The notes beneath the pieces are model-generated. The model did not search any database and was not told the origin of the DNA. It saw only the letters and a list, made by a program, of their open reading frames with translations. The position numbers were made by a program, and so were the translations under genes. This document shows, in pieces, positions 29,265 to 41,200 of a DNA stretch of 64,000 nucleotides; the first letter of the stretch is position 1; the number at the start of each line of letters is the position of its first letter. The DNA is from Thereva unica (Eukaryota; Arthropoda; Insecta; Diptera; Therevidae), in assembly GCA_949987705.1 (NCBI GenBank), contig OX465281.1:188405112-188469111 (forward strand), read 5' to 3'.

Positions 29265-32200
29265 ATGTTTAACCCCATGCAAAGATCACCAAATAACAAA
29301 AAGCACAAACTTCACTACCTCTGGTCGCCATTATACGTAGGAATATGGCTAATCCTGTATTTCGTAGCAACAATAATAGTCCGAACTCTTCCCAGTCCTG
29401 TCCCAGATGATGGGAATAGTCCAGGCCGTTTCATAGCAGCAAGAGCAGAGCAAAATTTACTAAAATTAACAAATATTGGATTCCGAGTAGTTGGAAGTAA
29501 ATTCAACGAGGTTGCTGCAGTGAATTTCCTAATTGAAGAACTAGAAAACATTAAGAAAAATTGCAGTGACGACTACACAATAGAAACAGATTTACAAACC
29601 GCTGGTTATGGAGGACATATGATCGGCAGAAAGATGAACACGTACCGTTCGGTTAAGAACTTTGTTGTTAAGCTTTCGCCCAAGACTTTGCAAAACAAAA
29701 ATGCTCTGCTTATAAATAGTCATTTCGACTCAGTACCACAAAGTGCAGGTTAGAAAAAAATTACCATACCTAGGCTAACTTTTTTATCCTCTATTTTGAT
29801 ATCTTCGATCTTGCAGGAGCTGGTGATGATGGAACAATGGTAGTTGTTATGCTTGAGGTGCTGCGTGTGTTATCGCAGTCTCCAGCGAACACAATAATGC
29901 ATTCGATAATCTTTTTATTTAACGGAGCTGAGGAAATTGGCCTGCAGGGTTCACATGCATTCATATCGCAGCATCCGTGGGCACGGGACGTAAGGTAATT
30001 GCTAGTTGTAAAACATTGAAAAGGAGGTTTACTACTATAATTTTTAGGGCATTTATTAATTTGGACTCGGCTGGTAATGGTGGGAAGGAAATTCTTTTTC
30101 AGTCTGGACCAAACCATCCTTGGCTTATGAAGGTAATATGCTGCAGTAAGTCAAAGATCGCAAAATATTCACACGGTCCGTCAGTATACAACATATTCCA
30201 GTAATGTCTTCCAACTGCAGAAATAATATTAACCGAACTCTTGTCGAAATACAGAAGGACTTAGTTAAAATAATGCACCACACTTCAATACGGATGGAAA
30301 TCTGCTATACCGTATCTTTCTTCAAAGGCGCTAAGTCCTTGACAGGCTAGGAGTTTTCTAGGTCTCGAACTCTATTCACGATTCGTTTCCATTCTTGCCA
30401 GTTTTTAACGACGTCTTTAGCTTCGGTAACTATTAATAGTTGATTATTTAGGTCACCTTCGATATTCTTTAGCCAGGTTTTCTTCGATGTCGATCGCTGG
30501 ACTCTCCAGCCTACAGGACACTAGAGAAATTTACGTGGCTAGTGGTTATCATCCATTCGGCAAACATGTCCAAACCATGGTAGTCGACGTTTTTGCGTCT
30601 CTTCTTCGATCAGTGTTTGCTGATCGCATCTTTGTCTAACTGTCTCGTTTCGAAGACGATCGCCGAGTAAGACACCGGAGATCTCCCTCAAGCATTGCAA
30701 TTTGGAAGACCTCGAGCTTCTTAACGTCCAGTTTGAGCAATGTCCACGTTTCAGATCCATAAACAAGAATCGGAAGGATCAACGTTTGGTAAAGACGTAC
30801 TTTTGTTTTGATGGAAATATTTGTTCATTTTCATATGCACCACTTCAGCGAGGGGAATGTACTGTTGACTGGCTGATGTGTCTGTGATCGTCTGACGTGG
30901 ATACCACTTTCGTTTCCTCAACCAATGATCCCAAATATTTGAACATCGGAACCTGTTCGATTTGGGTTCCATCAATGGTAGCACTGGCCCTCGATCCGTC
31001 CATTGTGAGCACTTTGGTCTTTTCCGCATTGATTTTTAACCCGTATGACTGGGCGATTCGAAAAATGTCGTATAAGATTTCCGTTGCTTCGGCATCCGTG
31101 TCGGCGAAGTCGACGCTATCGTTAAGTCGGTTATGAAGAATGCTTCAAGCATAATCGCGTCGATCACAGCATTGAAGAGAAGTGGCGAAGCAACGACGTC
31201 TCCCTGTCGGACACCCGTTTGAATCGGGAACTCCTCGGATAATTCGCTTCGAATACGAACGCTGCTGGTTGGGTCATCGTACGACGCTTGGAGAAGTTGG
31301 ATGAATTTCAATGGCACGTGTTCGGTTTCCAAAGCTCTTCACAAGCTGTTCCAATCGATGTAGATTTGAAATCGATGAAAACTCTTTCCTCCATTACAAT
31401 AGACTCCAAACATTGCCTTTCTTCTACATCGATATCGTCCGGTATTGCAAGTGCCGCGAATTTGTTGGATAGTGCCATTTGAAACTCTCGCCCGATGGCC
31501 GGGTTCCGTAGGCACGCTTAATTTTTCTTGGTGGTGCCGTTTTCTTCGCTCTTTGTAATCGCATCTGTAATTTCGGACCCACGCATTGCACGTACGTCTT
31601 TCTTGCGTTGATCAAAACGTAGTCTAACATCGCAGAGTCTTTGCGGGATGGATTTCGCCAGGCGAGTTGGTGTTTGAGTAGATGGCGGAAAATGCTGTTG
31701 CCAACGATCAAGTTGTTTGACGCTACGAAAGCGTCGTTAATTACTCCGTGTCCGAATTTGCACATCGTTCATTCGCAGCCGGTTCGATCTGCTACTGAAT
31801 GTGCATCGAAATCCCCCGCAAGTATTATTAATTTGGGTCGAGGTAGCATATCCAGCGTCTATTTGATCGTAAAATTCGTTCCTGTTCGCGTCCGTGCTGG
31901 TCTCGGTTGACGCATAAACGGATACGATATGGGTGCTGTTCATTCCACCGATGGTTATAACCGCCAAACGCTGGGATATCAGTGGAAATCGATAACGCTG
32001 CTATCGACCATAAAGCTGACGCCGGCCTCTCGTCTTTCACCACAGGTATAGTAAAGCGTCACCGTTTCGTCCATTGTTGACGAGATGATCTCCAATCTCC
32101 CGGATCTGGTAAGTCGTAATTCAGATAGCGCAGCAACTGATATTTTGCATTTCAACAACCAATTTCATTTTCGGTGTGTCTAGTTTGGGTGTTCGCCCAG

Positions 32201-35200
32201 TAACCCACTTCTCATCAGCATCCCTAGTCCCCAGTGCCCCGGATTGCCTAGTTTCTTCGGTTTCCCGGTTCTAGACATCTCGGCAGGTCCACCACCCTCC
32301 TCCTTTCACACCCTGTGCTAGGGACCAGACGACGGCAATAAAACGATTTTTATATTTTCTGACAGCCAAGCGGATACGTTACGAAGGATCAAATTTAATG
32401 TAATCTTGGTCTGGTAACGTTTGATGCGTATTCTCAACCCCATTACCATTGTTTAACTCTTGTATAATCAAAGGCAATGAAAACGGACAGTCTCGCCAGA
32501 CAGGACTTATTATTTCCGGATTATGCGTTGTTCAACGTGACATGTCTTGAACAGTTAATACATATACCAACTTACTGAACTGTTCAATAGTCTAATAGCG
32601 TGATGACCGCGTTACTTTTGAGCCTGATACTTCAATCAAAGAAGAAGAAATGACCCGTTCGTCATTGGTTACTACTTCGTATTCAATATTCAGCGGTGTT
32701 CCACATTTCGATTTTTGTGGAATTGATACTTGAAATCGAAATTAGGTGTTCTACATTTCGATTAATTTCATACATGTGAAATAGAAATTACAAATCGAAA
32801 TTAGGTGTTCCACATTTCGATTAAATCGAAATTCACTCGAAATAAAACCGTTTCAGTTGTTGTTGGTGATTTGAAAGTGAAATAACAGGAGAAGCGCTGT
32901 GATTTATTTTAAAATGTGTGAATTTGCGAGAAATAATCCCGCAATAGCAAGAAGATATACAAAAAAAAGACAAATTAATTGTTGAGGACCTTTGGAAAGA
33001 GTTAGCCCAAAAAGAGGGTTTTTATGTTTTTTATTTAATAGTTGCTTTTGATATAATGAATTTTTTATTTTTTAAAAGACTGAATAAAGAATTATTTTTT
33101 TTAATTTATATTTAACTTTTCTTATAACCTATTTAGCTTCTAAACTATTAGCTATTTCATCTCTGACCCTAACAGCATCACTTCTCTGTTCTTCAACATT
33201 TTCTGGGTCGATAACTTCTATATCTGCATTTGTGGTGGATGTTATACTTCATAATCTAGTTTAAGATGCCTGCAGATATTATGAAGTGCAACACAAATGT
33301 GTACTATTGGTACAGCTTACATTGCGCATATATAAATAATTCAAAAGGAATCAAGAAGATTATCTTTTTTAATTTTTTCCTTCCTTTGAAGCTCTCTTTC
33401 TTCAATTACTACAGCTATTAACACAAAATAACTATAACTATGCTCAAAATAAATAAAAATTTTAAGTGTCAACTAAATTATATATTTTCGAAAGTGATTT
33501 CGAACAAACGAAATTCACTCGGAATTCAGAACATCAATTTTGAATTCGAGTGAAATTGAATTCCGATTTCGATTGCATTTCACTCGATTTGTGGAACACC
33601 GCTGATTATTTAAAAATTTAGTCCGTTCAAATGTTTCCCATGAGACCGGTGCCAAATAACGGATTTGGGTTGTCTAAGCTTTATTTTCACAACACGCAGT
33701 CCTACAAAACGGTGCGTTGTGAGAAACATGGATTTCTTTGGTATCGCGCAGGCATATGTAGGCATTATTTTCTTCATCACCCATAAATTTTAAATAAACA
33801 TAGTTTTGTTACCAGTTATAATTTCACACTATGTTGCAGTACTACAAACAAAGCGTCGTGCACCCTCTTGCTGCAACTCTTGCTGAAGAAATGTTTCAAA
33901 GAGGTCTTATCCCATCGGACACCGATTTTAGAATATTCCGCGATCATGGTCGAATTCCAGGTAACAAGTTCATACCTTTTCATTTGAAATTCATAAAATA
34001 ACATAAATATTATGTTTCTTTAAGGATTGGATTTTGCCCACGCTTATAATGGCTACGTCTACCACACGAAATACGATCTCTTTAGCAGTGTTCCTATAGG
34101 GACTTATCAACATACTGGCGATAATATCCTAGAGTTAGCAAAAGCTCTTGCAAATGCCGCTGAATTGGATAACCCAAAGGTGAGTTTGAAAATAAAGTAA
34201 TATATTTTTGTACAATTAGTTTTCATAAACAGGAATACGCAGAAGGGCACACGGTATTTTATGACTTTTTTGGACTTTTCATGGTCGCATACACCGAGCT
34301 TTGGTCGTTTGTAATCAACATTTCCATTGCCACGATTTCTGCAATAGTAATTGGCATTTCGTTGTGGTTCATAGCACGCAGCTCTAAACTTAGTTTATTA
34401 AAAGTCGTGCTATACTTTGGTATAAGCATAGTTATACAAGTTTTAGCGATGGTAATTGGATGTGGGATCCCTGTCGCACTTGCTATGATTTTTGGATCTA
34501 CAGGTAAAGTAATGTGGTGGTTTTCGCAGCCGTGGCTGATTTTCGGGATCTATGTTTGTCCTCTGCTATTTGGATTGGGTATTGTACCAGCAGTTTATTT
34601 TTCATTCACCAGAAATGTAAGTATCTACAATATAAATAGGCAAAGCCAAAAACTGTCTACCCTTTATTTGAATGAAATGGGGAGTTGATAAGGTCGGAGG
34701 GGACTGAGAGCAAATGAAGATTAGAAAAAGTGCGGGTGATAGTATTGACCCCTGGGGAACTCCGGCCGAAATGGCATGGAGGTTGGATCCGACGCTTTTC
34801 AATACTACCTTAATTGAACAGCCTGAAAGGAAGCTCGCAGTTCCTTATAACTAAGTTTATTCCAATAGCTTGGAGTTTTGTTAATGTGAAAGACTAGAGT
34901 CTCAGGAAAGGCCCTTTCGTTCACAATCTATTTTTTCTTCTTATAGAGTGCAATGTCGAACAGCACCTCTAGTCGGGGAGAAACTGTCACAACCTACTTT
35001 TAGTCCATGCTCTTTGGTGGCGTGGGAAAGGGCTAAGGAAGGCTATGACAGGAGGAATCAGGTATGTAAAGAAGAAGAAGAAAGAAGGAAAGCGGAAAAG
35101 GGGAAGGACCGTGGGTCTGGCCGGGATTTGAACCCGGAATCTCTGAGATGGTAGCCAGACGCCTTACTCCCTAAGCTATCGAGGCCCCCAGAGTATAGTC

Positions 35201-38200
35201 AACAGAGCAGGTTTCCATACTCTGTCAAAAGCTTTTGATATATCTAGAGCAACCAGACCAGATCCACCAAGGCTGTGAATAATTTGGTTGATACGGTCTA
35301 AAGCCGTATTACCAGTCGTGAATAATTTTGTTGGATTCTAGATATTTCATCAGCTTTCTATTGATTATTGTCTCCATGATTTTGGAGAGAACAGAAGTAA
35401 TTGCTATTAGGCGGTAGTTTAAGGGGTCGCTGGCACATGAGCTAGTTTCCAAGAGTCGGGATACACTCTGGAGAAGTAAGACATGGCAAAAAGTTTCGTA
35501 GCGGGGATTTTGTCGGAACCCGTGGATTTGTTGACTTCGAGTTCTTTGAGGTACATAAAAACTTCACGAGTCGTAAAGTGAACCCGTCCATTGGGTGGGT
35601 GGTAATCTCGAGAGTGAGGGGTGACATAGCAGCATCGGATAAAGAAGAATTTGCGGCGAACAGAGATGTTAATAAGTCTGCCTTAGGTTTGCTTTCTGTT
35701 ATCACTTCCTTGTTGTGAATAAAATGAGGTGTTGAGGAGGAAGTAAAATTCTTCTTGATGGCAGTTACCAAGGACCAGAAGTTTTTACTGCCTGTAGTGT
35801 AAAGTGTAGTGATGATTTGACTTTCCTAATGATGGAATTACAGGATTTCCTCAATTTGATGTACTCACGACGAAGTGCCTCGTTAGGCGAAAGCATGTAT
35901 GCTCTATAGGCGGCTTCTTTAGCTTTGATTGCGTCCATACATTCCCCATTGAATCATCTGTTTGGCCTAGGCTTCACAGGTTTGGTAAAGTGAGAAATGA
36001 ACAAGCGCCTACCGTATATACCGTATCGTATAATTTTGGTGACACACAAGGTGGCATAGTTGGCATTGGCATTACGGAAACACAAATCCCAATCAGTGGC
36101 TTGGAAGCAGCGAGTAAGACCCAACCAGTTGGCTTTCCCATAGTTCCACACTTCCACACGAGACCCGATAATATACAATATATGTGTCTCACCCTTATCC
36201 CTATCCTATTTCTTGCAAATGGTACAATTACTTCTATTCTCGCCGAAATCATAATTAGCGAAAAGTACATAGAGAATCTTGAATCCAATCAACTTCTAAA
36301 TAATAAGTATTGACCTTCTCGTGTGTCTTACAAAATAACTCAACTAAAGTATGCATCGATGTGTTTTATATGTACATTTCTCCAAAGCTTTATAAAGCAA
36401 GGCATCTTGCTCTGCTAGCTAAACTTCAAGCTATTAGTATTAGTTTAGTTCTAAACAACTGAATTAAGAACTCGAATTCTATCTGCTTCTTCTTTCGTAA
36501 TACTATAAATGACTTACTGTTGGCTTCCTCTAACCTACTACATATCATCACTGAAGACGGTACTTTGTGTTAATCTTAGACAGGCCGCGAGTGGCGGTTC
36601 GTCAGGTTCAGGCTAAGGGAAGCAATGTGCAGGGCGTCAAAGCTAATGTCCTCCGCGAACGACGAGTAAAAGAATCGAAGGCTTTAATTAAAAAAAACCG
36701 AAAAATAACAAATATGAAAACGAATCAACAAATCTATTTTGTTAACTTCCCAAAATCAGTCCGAAAATCGAAATCGATATTTTCAACGTATTTTCATTTT
36801 TCAAGGTCCCAATAGCATTTTACGCAAAAATTTGAAAAGATTTGTTCGAATCTTTTTTTGTTAAGACAAGCGATTTCTGTACCTGCACTATCGCGCGAAC
36901 TATAAAAGATATCGACTTAATTGAGGTGTCGTTCGAAGCGTAGTACCGAAAATATAATCTGAAAAGGTTTTCATAAAATTCGGTTGAACCGCTTTTTTGT
37001 GTAAACTTCGTTCGTGATTTTTATACCTGCACAATAGCGCGAACCAAAGACTATATCGACTTCTTTGAGGAAATTTAATGAAAAAATGCTCTGAAAAAAA
37101 ATTTCATAACATTCGGTCGGGCCTTTTTTTTTTGTTTAAATGAAAAACTTCGTTTAAGTGTCAGAAAGATCTTAAATTGATAAGTTTCATCAACATCATG
37201 AATTTTTCAAACTTTGGATCAGCACTTTTTTGACGGAGAATTGTTTTCTACGTCCCGTAGTTTCCTGAAACTGTGGTTCCTCCCGGAATTAGTAGTAGTT
37301 ACCCGAAAAATTTGTTCTTTTTGGTCAAGCCTGACAAGTAATTTACATTGATTGGTTTTGCTAATATCTCCAGAAAGCTTTGGAATTTCCAAATGAAGTT
37401 ATTCGCTTCCTACTTTATCAGCGGCGCTTCAACATGCTCAATACGAATTTGAACACCCGCTTTAGTATAGCGAACGAAGTAAATGTTTGTTTGCCAACGT
37501 TCGGGAATAACAAATTCTTTAAAAATTTTTTGTAGATTTACCACTACATATTATAGTTATTCGAACCAGCTTCTCTCTGGTTTAGTCAGCAGTTCTGATA
37601 CTAGTCAATTTACAACTAGTTCTAAACGTATTACTATTTTGTAAGAAGTCAGTTTATCCCGTCTACGTTCATCATATTGTGAAGTTGATCATGGGGGCCC
37701 GAAGGAGTCGAACCCACACCCCTATAAACTGGGAAGTTAAAAAAAAAATATTAAAAAAAAAAAAAAAACAATTTTTTCCCACATACTTCACTGTAGCTCA
37801 AAAAGTAGATCGTTAAGGACCTTTTTAAAACGTTTTTATTAGCTCGCTTTCCTGTCTGTCTGTTTGTCCGGTACAAATCTTGCAATCGATTTTTTGACTA
37901 CTTCCGGTTACCCGATCACCCTGAAATTTTGCACACAGCTTCAGCTCCGATGACAATGCAATATGGTATACTCATTATACCGTTAGATCAATGGCGGAGG
38001 ACTATAGAGGACGGATTACTGTTTTCTTCACGGAACAAATTTTGCATTCGATTTTTCAAATACTTCCGGATATCCTATCATGGTGAAATTTTGCACACAG
38101 CTTTAGCTGTGATGACAATGCAATATGGTACATACCTTTAGTCCATGGAGGCCGTCTCAGGAGGGCGGATTGAAATATTCTTCACAAACCCTTCAACATG

Positions 38201-41200
38201 GATATCAAATGAAATGGTACGTTAAGTAGAACACCATAAGCAATATAGTATACTCAATTTATCGTTTGGTCCATGGCGGTCATCTCCAGAGGGCGGATTA
38301 CCATTTTCTTCACAACCCGCTCTATATGGGTATTAAATGAAAGGGCATCATAAGACGAATGCAATAAGCCATGCCCTTAGATCCATGGCAGACTCCTCAG
38401 TAGGGTGGGTTACCATTTTTTTCAGAACCCTTTCGACATGGGTATCAAATGAAAGGGTCTCGACATGGGTATCAAATGAAAGGGAATCATGTGTCGAATG
38501 CAATAAGCTATGTCTTTAGATCCATGGCGACCTCCTCAGGAGGGCCGGTTACCATTCTCTTCAGAACCCTTTCGACATGGGTATCAAATGAAAGGGTATG
38601 ATAAGTAAAACAACATAAGCAATACAATATACTCAGAACCTCATTGGGTCCATGGCGGCCTACTCAGGAGGGTGGGTTACCATTCTCTTCAGAACCCTTT
38701 CGACATGAGTGTCAAATGAAAGGGTATGATAAGTAGAATACCATAAGCAATATATTATCCTCAATATTTCGTTTGGTCCATGGCGGCCATCTCAAGAGAA
38801 CGGATTAACATTTTCTTCACACCCCCTCGACATGGGTATCAAACGAAAGGGCATCAAAAGTAATGCAATAAGCTATGTCCTTAGATCCATGACGACCTCC
38901 TCAGGAGGGCCGGTTACCATTCTCTTCACAACCCTTTCGACATGGGTATCAAATGAAAGGGTATGATAAGTAAAACAACATAAGCAATACAATATACTCA
39001 GAACCTCATTAGGTCCATGGCGGCCTACTCAGGAGAGTGAGTTACCATTCTCTTCAGAACCCTTTCGACATGGGTATCAAATGAAAGGGTATGATAAGTA
39101 AAACACCATAAGCAATATATTATCCTCAATATTTCGTTTGGTCCATGGCGCCCATCTCAAGAGGACGGATTAACATTTCCTTCACAACCCCCTCGACATG
39201 GGTATCAAACGAAAGGGCATCAAAAGTAATGCAATAAGCTATGTCCTTAGATCCATGGCGACCTTCTCAGGAGGGCCGGTTACCATTCTCTTCAGAACCC
39301 TTTCGACATGGGTATCAAATGAAAGGGTATGATAAGTAAAACAACATAAGCAATACAATATACTCAGAACATCATTAGGTCCATGGCGACCTCCTCAGGA
39401 GGGTGGGTTACCATTCTCTTCAGAGCACGGCTTACCAATTTCATCACAACACCCGCGACGTAGGTACTTCAGAAAAGGGTGTGATAAGTAGAATATAATA
39501 AGCTATATGAGGTCATTGTAAATTTAACTTGGCGGCTGACATAAACTGGTGGATTGCCTAACTTTACAACAACCTTCACATGTATCGGTTACATAATTTA
39601 AATTAATACTGTAAATTATTCAAAGTAAAATGAAAGATAAAAGTTTCAGATAATCACGACTCAAATTTAATTTATAAATGTTTTTATATGAAGAAAGCAG
39701 TTAAATACAATCAAAAGTCAGCTAAGCGCTTTTCAGTAAAAGAGTAGTTGCGAGCACTCACGAGTGAAAATAGTAAAAATGATCAAAAAAGAGATGCAGC
39801 TAATATATAAATAAAAATCATATAAAATTAATTTAGCTTACTCCTTCATTTTAATTTTCAGGAATATCAAAATTAAAAAGATTGGTATATTATTAGTAGA
39901 TGTAGGTAACAATTTTCCACATGTATCCGTCATAATATCATGACCATGTTAAAAAGTGATTGCAAAATGTCGCACACAAGACTAAAAAGCAGATAATAAT
40001 TATTAGATAAAAAAAACTTTTTAATATAACACGTTTTTATAACGAACTAAAAAGTATAAAATAATGGCACTATCCCCATACAGATTTAGAACCTCAAACA
40101 TATTTCTAACACCATACAGATAGTCCTGAAAATTTGTGATTGTGAATTTGTAATAGCTATGAAAATATATGTAAAATTTTAAACGAAAAAACGTGGGGCG
40201 CATGCTATAAACAATAGTAAAGAGTGTAGAGTAGCTGGGTTGAGAAATCATTCGCATCAATAATATATACGCCCCACGGTTTTTCGTTTAAAATTTTACA
40301 TATATTTTCTTAGCTATTACAAATTCACAATCACAAATTTTCAGGACTATCTGTATGGTGTTAGAAATATGTTTGAGGTTCTAAATCTGTATGGGGATAG
40401 TGCCATTATTTTATACTTTTTAGTTCGTTATAAAAACGTGTTATATTAAAAAGTTTTTTTTATCTAATAATTTTCTAAACCTTTTCAACATCTTCAAAAG
40501 CTACCTGAAAATTTCTTAGAATACTCCAAGACTCCAATTGACTTGTTTTTTTGCTATTTGCCATTCGCAGACAGGTATCACTCACTGATCGATTTGTTTT
40601 AAGAATTTAGAACTACCAAACAAGCATCTTACGCATCTCTCTACGGGTCGTATGAATCGAGTCAAATTTAACGATGACGCACATTTCAAAGAAAATACCA
40701 TTGCAGTACTGGTACAGTCGTGAACTAGGTCTTGCCATATACATTCCAACTTCAATTCAAATAACGATTTAAGATTATGTTTTAAGATATTGTTATGAAA
40801 TATCCCATTGAATAACAAAAGATAAAATTAACTATTTTCATTTCTGTTTTCTAGAATACGTTGCTTTTAAGTCACAGAATCCAACTGATTCTCCATTCCC
40901 ACGGAGTCTTTTTGATACTCATGCTCCTTGCATGCACAGCTCATAGTATAAGATCAGGATTCATTTTTATGATAGCAATTAGTTTCTATACCGGCACCAC
41001 TGGCATAAACCTAATAACAACTTGTCACAGAAGAGGTACCCTACTTTATACACCATAATTTTACATGATTGATAAAAGATATTCCATTTATGTAGCATTT
41101 CTATGGCTGATTCCCCACTTGATTGGACAGGTGATTCCATTTATGTATTTTGCATATAATACGCAATTGTTCCTTTCCACGCTTATACCAATGGCTGGTC

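Noticed and set aside
37737..37770. A-rich run after the TTAA element as a retrotransposon tail
   Set aside because: No retrotransposon sequence precedes it; the element before it ends with its own inverted repeat and TTAA.
41036..41078. 43-nt intron alternative ending at AAAAG
   Set aside because: Too short for a fly intron and breaks the reading frame; the 60-nt version keeps it.
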